A stretch of 64,000 bases of DNA from Uranotaenia lowii (taxonomy: Eukaryota; Arthropoda; Insecta; Diptera; Culicidae), in assembly GCF_029784155.1 (NCBI RefSeq), contig NC_073691.1, positions 57,646,217 through 57,710,216 on the forward strand. Direction: 5' to 3'. The position numbers and the translations under genes are program-made. The notes under the pieces were generated by a model. It was not told the origin of the DNA and ran no database searches. It worked only from the letters and a program-made list of their open reading frames with translations. Below, in pieces: positions 11,731 through 21,625 of this stretch (within the stretch, counting starts at the first letter, position 1; each line of letters opens with the position of its first letter).

Positions 11731-12267
11731 ATGGCGGACTACTTCGAGGAGCTGGGCTGCGAACCGATCGAGGCGGACCAAACCGAATCGCACCAGTTGC
11801 TGCTGATGGTGCGGTTCCTGCAGCAGAACGGGTTTTTCGCCGATGAACTCTCCGCGGAGCAGCTTCCACCGCCGGCATCGAAGCAGGTGGTCTCGGAACT
11901 TCCGGAACGGCATGTTGGCCCCACCGACGAACGCTGTGCCATCTGCATCAAGCCGAACGCCGACCGCCCGGAAGAGAACGGGATATTTTTGGAACTGCCC
12001 TGCAAGCATCGGTTCCATCGAACGTGCATTTTGCCCTGGTTGGAGAAGGTAAATGATCTCGTCTTCATGTTTTTTCCCGAGAAGTTTGTCCCGAGAATTA
12101 ATATTTCATTTTGTATCCATTTTTCTTTTCAGACCAACAGCTGTCCCCTGTGCCGGCATGAGCTCAAGACGGATGACGAAAATTACGAAGCTCAGAAGAA
12201 GTTTCGCCAAAGAGCTGCCCAACGGGAGCAGGAAATCGATGATTTGCACAACTCTATGTATGGTTAA
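11731..12267 (+). CDS. RNF181: RING-H2 E3 ubiquitin ligase, RNF181 family
   Basis: Two exons, 11731-12048 and 12133-12267, separated by an 84-nt phase-0 intron (AAG|GTAAAT ... TTTTCAG|ACC), give a 150-residue protein, close to the usual size of RNF181 and its fly counterpart. The family attaches ubiquitin to cytosolic substrates with an E2 partner. A RING-H2 domain is visible: Cys69, Cys72, Cys91, His93, His96, Cys99, Cys110 and Cys113, with the usual LPWL after Cys99. The N-terminal part starting MADYFEELGCEP and the basic, coiled C-terminus are family features. The start is the first ATG in frame, preceded by GCATC; a possible 3' splice site just upstream (CGCCAG|GTG, 11717-11723) hints at a 5' UTR intron. 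The intron has no stop and is a multiple of three, so the unspliced reading is also open, but it would insert 28 residues between zinc ligands 6 and 7. AATAAA motifs lie at 12267 and near 12312. Confidence 0.93.
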   Translation: MADYFEELGCEPIEADQTESHQLLLMVRFLQQNGFFADELSAEQLPPPASKQVVSELPERHVGPTDERCAICIKPNADRPEENGIFLELPCKHRFHRTCILPWLEKVNDLVFMFFPEKFVPRINISFCIHFSFQTNSCPLCRHELKTDDENYEAQKKFRQRAAQREQEIDDLHNSMYG

Positions 12268-12659
12268 ATAAATTCCAGAGGAAGTGGTTTGAACTTTTTG
12301 GTGGCAGGATTCTAATAAATTTGATCTTAATATAAATGGAGTGGTAATCGTGTGGATTAAAAAATAATATACACATATGCCTACCTAGTTTTTTTTTAAT
12401 TTCAAAACAGTCCTTCGTTTTTTTTCGACGTTTAAACAAATTTCATCAAAAATAAATATCGATTGAAAATTTTCAAACAACCTTGTTCGTGAAGTATATT
12501 TCTTGTATGGCGACCTGATTTCCATCCTGGAATTTATGTGGAAGAGCTTAGGATAATACAAAGTAGATTTGCCCTTCAGCCACATTTTAAAATGATTGAA
12601 ATGAAAATTTTCAGACAACATCTAATATATAAAGATGAGTTCGACTATTGTCAAGGTAA

Positions 12660-12765
12660 TATCAGCTAGTTCTAAATATGCCAAACGGATTTATGCTAAA
12701 CGACTTTATGCCAAACGACTTTAATGTCAAACGGCTTTATGCCAATTGACGTTATGCGATTTGGT
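12660..12765. repeat. Short array of TATGCCAAACGACTT 15-mers
   Basis: About six imperfect units of TATGCCAAACGACTT follow each other (ATGCTAAACGAC, ATGCCAAACGAC, AATGTCAAACGGC, ATGCCAATTGAC and so on). It sits about 400 bp downstream of the RING-H2 gene. Confidence 0.7.
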
Positions 12766-13202
12766 ATACAATCGAGATTTTTTATCCTTATGTTATTATT
12801 ATTCAATCAGAATTGTGATTTCAAATATGCTAACATAAGTTGAAATGTGTTTTTGTAATTTTTTTAAGTTAAAAAATGCAAATTTTAATTTTTTACATTC
12901 CAAATCAGTGACTTATTTGAGTTTGGGTTGTTTTTAAAGTGTAACCATTTTAGTCACAGTAGAAAAGATCCAGTTGAATAAGTCTGAAACTCTTTCGGAA
13001 CAAATGAAAGACACATTAAAATTCTTAATTTGCTTCATTTATCTTCAACTGTTTCTACAAGATTTCGAATAGAATTTTGAATAAAACATACATGAAACTT
13101 TTGGTTAAATCTGATAATGGAGAAAACTCTTAAATCGAAAGCTAATTTTATTCTATTTTTCGTGTGAATTGTTAGTGTGAACTCTTATTTTCCTCAAATT
13201 AT
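12766..13202. other. AT-rich spacer before the satellite
   Basis: Nothing recognisable. It leads directly into the ATCTGAA array. Confidence 0.4.
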
Positions 13203-16200
13203 TCAGATTTCTGAATCTGAATCTGAATTTGAAATCTGAATCTGAAATCTGAATCTGAAATCTGAATCTGAAATCTGAATCTGAAATCTGAATCTGAAAT
13301 CTGAATCTGAAATCTGAATCTGAAATCTGAATCTGAAATCTGAATCTGAAATCTGAATCTGAAATCTGAATCTGAAATCTGAATCTGAAATCTGAATCTG
13401 AAATCTGAATCTGAAATCTGAATCTGAAATCTGAATCTGAAATCTGAATCTGAAATCTGAATCTGAAATCTGAATCTGAAATCTGAAATCTGAATCTGAA
13501 ATCTGAATCTGAAATCTGAATCTGAAATCTGAATCTGAAATCTGAATCTGAAATCTGAATCTGAAATCTGAATCTGAAATCTGAATCTGAAATCTGAATC
13601 TGAAATCTGAATCTGAAATCTGAATCTGAAATCTGAATCTGAAATCTGAATCTGAAATCTGAATCTGAAATCTGAATCTGAATCTGAATCTGAAATCTGA
13701 ATCTGAATCTAATCTGAAATCTGAATCTGAAATCTGAAATCTGAATCTGAAATCTGAATCTGAAATCTGAATCTGAAATCTGAATCTGAAATCTGAATCT
13801 GAAATCTGAATCTGAAATCTGAATCTGAAATCTGAATCTGAAATCTGAATCTGAAATCTGAATCTGAAATCTGAATCTGAAATCTGAATCTGAAATCTGA
13901 ATCTGAAATCTGAATCTGAAATCTGAAATCTGAAATCTGAATCTGAAATCTGAAATCTGAAATCTGAATCTGAAATCTGAATCTGAAATCTGAATCTGAA
14001 ATCTGAATCTGAAATCTGAATCTGAAATCTGAATCTGAAATCTGAATCTGAAATCTGAATCTGAAATCTGAATCTGAAATCTGAATCTGAAATCTGAATC
14101 TGAAATCTGAATCTGAAATCTGAATCTGAAATCTGAATCTGAAATCTGAATCTGAAATCTGAATCTGAAATCTGAATCTGAAATCTGAATCTGAAATCTG
14201 AAATCTGAATCTGAAATCTGAATCTGAAATCTGAATCTGAAATCTGAATCTGAAATCTGAATCTGAAATCTGAATCTGAAATCTGAATCTGAAATCTGAA
14301 TCTGAAATCTGAATCTGAAATCTGAATCTGAAATCTGAATCTGAAATCTGAATCTGAAATCTGAATCTGAAATCTAAATCTGAAATCTGAATCTGAAATC
14401 TGAATCTGAAATCTGAATCTGAAATCTGAATCTGAAATCTGAATCTGAAATCTGAATCTGAAATCTGCATCTGAAATCTGAATCTGAAATCTGAATCTGA
14501 AATCTGAATCTGAAATCTGAATCTGAAATCTGAATCTGAAATCTGAATCTGAAATCTGAATCTGAAATCTGAATCTGAAATCTGAATCTGAAATCTGAAA
14601 TTTGAATTTGAAATCCAAATCTGAGATCTGAATCTGAAATCTGAATCTGAAATCTGAATCTGAAATCTGAATCTGAAATCTGAATCTGAAATCTGAATCT
14701 GAAATCTGAATCTGAAATCTGAATCTAAAATCTGAATCTGAAATCTGAATCTGAAATCTGAATCTGAAATCTGAATCTGAAATCTGATTCTAAAATCTGA
14801 ATTTGAAATCTGAATCGAAAATCTGAATCTGAAATCTGAATCTGAAATCTGAATTTGAAATCTAAATCTGAAATCTGAATCTGAAATCTGAATCTGAAAT
14901 CTGAATCTGAAATCTGAATCTGAAATCTGAATCTGAAATCTGAATCTGAAATCTGAATCTGAAATCTGAATCTGAAATCTGAATCTGAAATCTGAATCTG
15001 AAATCTGAATCTGAAATCTGAAATCTGAATCTGAAATCTGAATCTGAAATCCAAATCTGGAATCTGAATCTGAAATCTAAATCTGAAAGCTGAATCTAAA
15101 ATCTGAATCCAAAATCTGAATCTGAAATCTGAATCTGAAATCTGAATTCTGAATCTGAAATCTGAATCAGAAATCTGAATCTGAATCTGAAATCTGAAAT
15201 CTGAATCTGAAATCTGAAATCTGAATCTGAAATCTGAATGTGAAATCTGAAATCTGAATCTGAAATCTGAATTTGAAATCTTAATCTGAAATCTGAATCT
15301 GAAATCTGAATCTGAAATCTGAATCTGAAATCTGAATCTGAAATCTGAGTCTGAAATCTGAATCTGAATCTGAAATCTGAATCTGAAATCTAAATCTGAA
15401 ATCTAAATCTGAAATCTGAATCTGGAATCAGAATCTGAAATCTAAATCTGAAATCTGAATCTGAAATCTGAATCTGAAATCTGGATCTGAAATCTGAATC
15501 TGAAATCTGAATCTGAAATTTGAATCTAAAATCTGCTTCTGAAATCTGAATCTGAAATCTGAATCTGGAATCTGAAATCTGAATCTGAAATCTGAATCTG
15601 AAATCTGAATCTGAAATCTGAATCTGAAATCTGAATCTGAAATCTGAATCTGAAATCTGAATCTGAAATCTGAATCTGAAATCTGAATCTGAAATCTGAA
15701 TCTGAAATCTGAATCTGAAATCTGAATCTGAAATCTGAATCTGAAATCTGAATCTGAAATCTGAATCTGAAATCTGAATCTGAAATCTGAATCTGAAATC
15801 TGAATCTGAAATCTGAATCTGAAATCTGAATCTGAAATCGGAAATCTGAATCTGAAATCTGAATCTGAAATCCAAATCTGGAATCTGAATCTGAAATCTA
15901 AATCTGAAAGCTGAATCTAAAATCTGAATCCAAAATCTGAATCTGAAATCTGAATCTGAAATCTGAATTCTGAATCTGAAATCTGAATCAGAAATCTGAA
16001 TCTGAATCTGAAATCTGAAATCTGAATCTGAAATCTGAAATCTGAATCTGAAATCTGAATGTGAAATCTGAAATCTGAATCTGAAATCTGAATCTGAAAT
16101 CTAAATTTGAAATCTGAATCTGAAATCTGAAATCTGAATCTGAAATCTGAATCTGAAATCTGAAATCTGAATCTGAAATCTGAATCTGAAATCTGAATCT

Positions 16201-17040
16201 GAAATCTGAAATCTGAATCTGAAATCTGAAATTTGAATCTGTGATCTGAATCTGAAATCTGAATCTGAAATCTGAAATCTGAATCTGAAATCTGAAATCT
16301 GAAATCTGAATCTGAAATCTGAAATCTGAAATCTGAATCTGAAATCTGAATCTGAAATCTGAATCTAAAATCTGAATCTGAAATCTGAATCTGAAATCTG
16401 AAATCTGAATCTGAAATCTGAATCTGAAATCTGAATCTGAAATCTGAATCTGAAATCTGAATCTGAAATCTGAATCTGAAATCTGAATCTGAAATCTGAA
16501 TCTGAAATCTGAATCTGAAATCTGAATCTGAAATCTGAATCTGAAATCTGAATCTGAAATCTGAATCTGAAATCTGAATCTGAAATCTGAATCTGAAATC
16601 TGAATCTGAAATCTGAATCTGAAATCTGAATCTGAAATCTGATTCTGAAATCTGAATCTGAAATCTGAATCTGAATTCTGCATCTGATATTTGAATCTGA
16701 AATCTGAATCTGAAATCTCAATCAGAAATCTGAATCTGAATCTGAAATCTGAATCTGAATCTAAATCTGAATCTGAAATTTGAACTGAAATCTGAATCTG
16801 AAATCTAAAATCTGAAATCTGAATCTGAATTCTGAATTTGAAATCTGAATCTGAAATCTGAATCTGAAATCTGAATCTGAAATCTGAATCTGAAATCTGA
16901 ATCTAAAATTTGAATCTGAAATCTGAATCTGAAATTTGAATCTGGAATCTGAAGTCTAAATCTGAAATTGAAATCTAAATCAGAAATCTGAATCTGAAGA
17001 TTCTGATCTGAAATCTGAATCGGACATTTCAGATTCAGAT
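13203..17040. repeat. 13-bp satellite (ATCTGAATCTGAA)n, about 3.8 kb
   Basis: The unit is ATCTGAATCTGAA, a 7-bp plus 6-bp half pair, repeated a few hundred times. It is very homogeneous at 13220-14590 and more variable beyond 14600, with 7-bp and 6-bp slippage changes. A recognisable variant pattern (CCAAATCTGG, GAAAGCTG, GAATTCTG, GAATGTG in order) occurs at 15050-15250 and again at 15870-16070, so part of the array was duplicated with an offset near 0.82 kb. On the minus strand no frame has a regular stop, which gives long open frames of a repeating Ser-Asp-Phe-Arg-Phe-Gln-Ile pattern; these are not genes. Confidence 0.97.
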
Positions 17041-17264
17041 TCCGGATTCTGTTCCCTTTAAAAATAATTATTTTTATTAGTGAACCTACATATGAAGGTT
17101 CACTAATTTTTATATAAGCTTGTAAGCTTATAAGCATGTTACCCTGCTGTCCGCTTGCATCAGGGGGGTGACATCCCTATCCTTTGTCATTGATTTTGAC
17201 AACCATCAAAATTACGGGCCCACGATTTTGTGGGCCCATAACAAACCTGACATTTTGCTGTCAA
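17041..17264. other. Satellite edge and spacer with a short hairpin
   Basis: At 17025-17045 a few satellite units appear in reverse orientation. GGGCCCACGATTTTGTGGGCCC at 17216-17237 can form a perfect stem with 8-bp arms. No gene. Confidence 0.5.
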
Positions 17265-18814
17265 CCCAGCCAACAATTTGGTAGGTATATCAAAAGATAT
17301 ACGTACGTCTATGTCGACACAAATCATCGTACATGACGTTAGAAAAAAGCATATAGGTACCTACCAAAAGTGGAGGCAATATACGTACATGTTTTCGTTA
17401 TTTTCTGGTTTACGACATCGACAACATCATATGTGATGTCATTTACGATGTTAGAAATACTTTGGTACTTTATGTCGCATTGGCGTCGTTTTGTACGATA
17501 CATTAGAGGATTCGATTCATGCGCATTTACGATGATGGGAGGGTTGACAGTTCCATCCACACTTTATGCGATGTGTGTTTTACCCTTTTACGACTTGAAG
17601 CGATATGATGATAAATTGGCGATTTAAGTCACCCTTAATGCGAGGTGTGTTGAACTCTTGTACGACTTGAAGCAATCTGACGATGTATTGGCGATCTAAG
17701 TCACCCTTTATGCGAGGTGTGCCGAACTCTTGTACGACTTGAAGCAATCTGACGATGGAATGTCGATTTATGTCACCCTTTATGCGAGATGTGTTGCAGT
17801 CTTATACGATGTTCAGAGATTTTAACATCGATTGACAACTTAAGTCACATTTTATAAGATGTGTGTTGTAAGCTTGTACGATCTGATGCAATTTGACATT
17901 TGATGGACTCTTTAAACGATATTTTATGTGAGTTGGGATGTACTCATGTACGATTTGTATCATAGCAAGATTTTGCGGACCATTTTATGTAGCATGTTAT
18001 GTGTAATATTGTGATTGCAATACGACGCTAGGAAGAAATAAGATTAATTGATGATTTTAACTGATTTTTATTATAACTAACATTGAAATGCACTACATAT
18101 ATTTTCGTAGGTACCGCAACCGGGCATTGTCCCGCTCGCTACTTTCCTAACTTCCACCGCCTCCATGCCTCCCTCAGGATCTTTGACGCCTCTTTCTTCC
18201 GTGTTTACAGCGGCAATTGCCGGGCTACAATTCTGTCCGTGAACATTCCTTGATACTCGTAGTATGCACATGCAAATCACCGGGTAATTATCCGGCAGGT
18301 TTTTTTAATCTGTGCCTAGTAGGGGAGAGTAATCCTGTTATTTTTTAAAGGAAAATGTTAGTGAGGTTTCTGTCCAACGTTGTTTTTCCAAAACCTACCT
18401 TTATTATTTTTTTTTCATCCGTTTGCTTGTTTGCTTTAGTCGTCAACTTTCACAAAATTCAAATGCTGATACAAAATTGCAAGCACGATCGCGAAATTGC
18501 ACATCCACTGAACACGATTTATCACGATGAAGTTTTCATATCATGATGAGATGTGGGCGAACGCTAAGTATCTGTTAATAAGAATCTGATTTGATCGCAT
18601 TAAATATATTTATATCGTGGGTAAAGTGACCGATTATACGATTATAATTATACTTGTTATAATATTTGTAGCTATATCGGAAAGACACGGTGTTAATTTG
18701 CCTACTAATGTGACATTCTAGTAAACATACAACGTGATACGAAAGACGATGCTTACGTAGTATTCTTTACGAATTTATTCGAAGTCATTTACGATTTCGA
18801 TTCGAAAGTAATTT
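17265..18814 (+). mobile_element. Arm A of a large inverted-repeat (fold-back) element
   Basis: The arm starts CCCAGCCAACAATTTGG and runs 1550 bp. Its reverse complement is found at 19066-26602 once the inserted LINE is removed. The inner part 18117-18814 versus 19066-19740 shows only one mismatch that I noticed (near 18592), so the copies are young. 17570-17880 holds 4-5 tandem units of about 76 bp (GTACGACTTGAAGCAATCTGACGAT core), as in long-TIR fold-back transposons. The open frames in it are short and mirrored in the other arm; I see no transposase. Confidence 0.8.
17570..17880 (+). repeat. Tandem 76-bp units within arm A
   Basis: Units share TGCGAGGTGTG, GTACGACTTGAAGC and AAGTCACCCTT in the same order; four are clear and a fifth is degenerate. 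The mirror set is at 25990-26300. Such subterminal tandem repeats are common in fold-back type DNA transposons. Confidence 0.75.
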
Positions 18815-19065
18815 CCCAGCCAACATGAAATCGTAAAAGAAATCATCGTCGAACTCGTATATAGATGCAACTCAAATCGGAATCGTAAATATGTACACTT
18901 ACCATTCGACCATATCGTTTATTCATCGTAGAAGAGGCAACTTCCCAATGAAATACGACTTAGTTACGGTATGTTGGATTAAGTCGTATTTAGTTCCGCC
19001 GATGTCAAATGAAATCTTATAACGATCGCATAAGATTTCTTAAGAAGCATTTTATTGGTACACAA
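18815..19065 (+). mobile_element. Segment P (251 bp) between arms A and A'
   Basis: It begins CCCAGCCAACATGAAATCG and ends GGTACACAA. The same 251 bp occurs inverted at 26603-26853, immediately beyond arm A'. The two copies are identical as far as I can read. Confidence 0.8.
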
Positions 19066-20194
19066 ATTACTTTCGAATCGAAATCGTAAATGACTTCGAA
19101 TAAATTCGTAAAGAATACTACGTAAGCATCGTCTTTCGTATCACGTTGTATGTTTACTAGAATGTCACATTAGTAGGCAAATTAACACCGTGTCTTTCCG
19201 ATATAGCTACAAATATTATAACAAGTATAATTATAATCGTATAATCGGTCACTTTACCCACGATATAAATATATTTAATGCGATCAAATCAGATTCGTAT
19301 TAACAGATACTTAGCGTTCGCCCACATCTCATCATGATATGAAAACTTCATCGTGATAAATCGTGTTCAGTGGATGTGCAATTTCGCGATCGTGCTTGCA
19401 ATTTTGTATCAGCATTTGAATTTTGTGAAAGTTGACGACTAAAGCAAACAAGCAAACGGATGAAAAAAAAATAATAAAGGTAGGTTTTGGAAAAACAACG
19501 TTGGACAGAAACCTCACTAACATTTTCCTTTAAAAAATAACAGGATTACTCTCCCCTACTAGGCACAGATTAAAAAAACCTGCCGGATAATTACCCGGTG
19601 ATTTGCATGTGCATACTACGAGTATCAAGGAATGTTCACGGACAGAATTGTAGCCCGGCAATTGCCGCTGTAAACACGGAAGAAAGAGGCGTCAAAGATC
19701 CTGAGGGAGGCATGGAGGCGGTGGAAGTTAGGAAAGTAGCGAGCGGCATTCGTCTCGTATCGCTCATAGTGAACAGTCGCGTTTCGAGATTTCGTCCAAT
19801 ATATCCGGGTGTTTCGTTCCGTTCGGGCGTTTAATACGGTGTTTTGTACCGCGCTATACGTTTTTCTGCCAAAGGCAGACCCCAGCTCGCCAAAGTGGTG
19901 CTATTATAGTGTTGGTCGACAAAAAAAAAGGTTTTTTTCTGGCTAGCTGACTGCCCTCAACTGGTCACCACGAGGGCCGCCGCCATTGTTTGACTCATCA
20001 TCATCATCAATCTGGTCGTTCTTGCTCGAGCCGAGACTTGACGTGGCAGCCATCTTCGAAGAAGGACCACGTGGTTGGGATCACCACTGAAGTCAAGTTT
20101 GTTATACTTTTCTTACTTTTCTCTTTTTCTAATTCTATTTTTTCTCTATTATATATTTCGATCAAATTGAGCTTCGCTTTTATTTTCATGAAAT

Positions 20195-21625
20195 ATGAGC
20201 GAAGGCGGGGGGTCGGACCCGCCAGAGGTGGATGGTGAGCAAATCATCTATGAGGATGAGGAGCATCTGGAGGATTCAGCTGTAGCTGGTTTTTCGAATG
20301 CTCATCCTTCTCCGCCAGTTGATATTGCTACTCCATCTGCAGCTGCGGGAAAAACAACCCGACTCCGAGTTTATCCTGATAATTCATCCTCTTCTGGGCC
20401 GGGGGTGGTTTTCATCCGGCCCAAAACTAACGGAAAACCATTAAATTTAGTGCAGATCGCGAAAGATCTGGCTAGGTGGCCCTCCGTTACCAGTGTTTCC
20501 AAAGTACGTCCGAACAAATTGCGCGTTGTTGTGGCCGACCGGAAGGCCGCAAACGGAATTCTTGCCAGTAATTTTTTTAATTTAGAGTATCAGCTCTATA
20601 TTCCATCTCGAGACGTAGAGATCGAGGGTGTGATCACCGAATCGAGTTTGGAGGCTGAATACGTTAAGTCTCACGGCGTAGGTAAGTTCAAGAGCCTTGA
20701 TTCGACTTCGGTCGGAATCTTGGATTGTCGCCAACTCATGACTGCCTCCGTCGTTGATGGCGTTACCAAGTATTCGCCTTCAGCCTCGATTCGGGTTACA
20801 TTTGCAGGAACAGCCCTCCCTCATTACGTCTTGATTGACGGAATTTTAAGGCTTCCAGTACGCCTTTATGTGCCTCGCCCAATGCAATGCAAGAATTGCA
20901 TCAAGTTGGGGCATACTGCTTCGCATTGCTGCAACAAGAAGCGATGCTTGCATTGTGGGGAGAATCATGGGGAAGGAGCATGCTCAGCAGTTGAGCAAAA
21001 ATGCGTCTATTGCGGGGGCTCACCCCATGATATCTCCTCCTGCGAGGCATTTCAGGCAAGCTGGGATAAACAGAGGCGCTCTTTAAAAGAACGCTCCAAG
21101 CGTTCTTATGCCGCCATATTAAAGAGCGCCTCTCCACCGGTCCAACCTCAGACCAGTAACATTTTTTCTGTGCTGTCAGTTGACAATGAAGACACAGATA
21201 CGGCTGATGAAGTTCAGCCAGTCTTCGTTGCAGGAGGCTCTCGGAAGCGAACAAAGGCGCCTTCTCCGAAAATACCAGCTAAAATAGCTACGGTTGTCTC
21301 TTCCAATAGAAACGAGAAAAAGTCGACTGCTGCTGAAAAGGAAAAACAAGTTCCTCCAGGTTTCCGCGGAAATGCACCACTGCAGAATAAACCAACAGCT
21401 GCGGGAGCTTCGCAAACCCAAACCCCAAACGTGATGCCAGAATCAACGACTCAGTCTGGGCTCTTTAAGTTGACTGACATTTTGAACGGATTTTTTTCGT
21501 GTTTTAATGTATCAGAACCCGTGAAAGACATTGTATTTGCAATGCTTCCTGTATTAAAGACATTTTTAAAGCAATTGATGCAAACTTGGCCCCTCCTTTC
21601 AGTGTTTGTATCTCTCGATGGCTAA
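20195..21625 (+). CDS. LINE ORF1, gag-like nucleic-acid-binding protein
   Basis: 476 residues. ORF1 proteins of this group coat the retrotransposon RNA and accompany it to the nucleus. Three CCHC zinc knuckles lie in a row: CKNCIKLGHTASHC (about 231-244), CLHCGENHGEGAC (about 250-262) and CVYCGGSPHDISSC (about 269-282). The segment before them, ending VRLYVPRPMQC, is typical of I-type gag domains. The N-terminus is acidic and Gly/Pro rich; the C-terminus is low complexity, then hydrophobic. The ATG is the first in frame after the 5' UTR. Its stop lies 8 nt inside ORF2 (ATGGCTAA), so ORF2 translation may depend on reinitiation after ORF1. No internal break is visible. Confidence 0.9.
   Translation: MSEGGGSDPPEVDGEQIIYEDEEHLEDSAVAGFSNAHPSPPVDIATPSAAAGKTTRLRVYPDNSSSSGPGVVFIRPKTNGKPLNLVQIAKDLARWPSVTSVSKVRPNKLRVVVADRKAANGILASNFFNLEYQLYIPSRDVEIEGVITESSLEAEYVKSHGVGKFKSLDSTSVGILDCRQLMTASVVDGVTKYSPSASIRVTFAGTALPHYVLIDGILRLPVRLYVPRPMQCKNCIKLGHTASHCCNKKRCLHCGENHGEGACSAVEQKCVYCGGSPHDISSCEAFQASWDKQRRSLKERSKRSYAAILKSASPPVQPQTSNIFSVLSVDNEDTDTADEVQPVFVAGGSRKRTKAPSPKIPAKIATVVSSNRNEKKSTAAEKEKQVPPGFRGNAPLQNKPTAAGASQTQTPNVMPESTTQSGLFKLTDILNGFFSCFNVSEPVKDIVFAMLPVLKTFLKQLMQTWPLLSVFVSLDG

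Noticed and set aside
11695..12068. Antisense frames over the RNF181-type gene
   Set aside because: Shadows of the real exon; the sense frame has a complete RING-H2 domain and good splice sites.
13203..16721. Long minus-strand open frames of 109-471 codons
   Set aside because: They are read-outs of the 13-bp satellite, which lacks stops on that strand; no start context, no complexity, and several overlapping frames are open at once.
17339..17627. Open frames of 73-85 codons in arm A, mirrored at 26244-26577
   Set aside because: They lie in the inverted arm, are interrupted by tandem 76-bp units nearby and show no protein family features.
18077..18546. Open frames at 18077-18280 and 18355-18546, repeated inverted at 19332-19834
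   Set aside because: Duplicated because the arms are duplicated; a hydrophobic stretch alone is not enough to call a protein.
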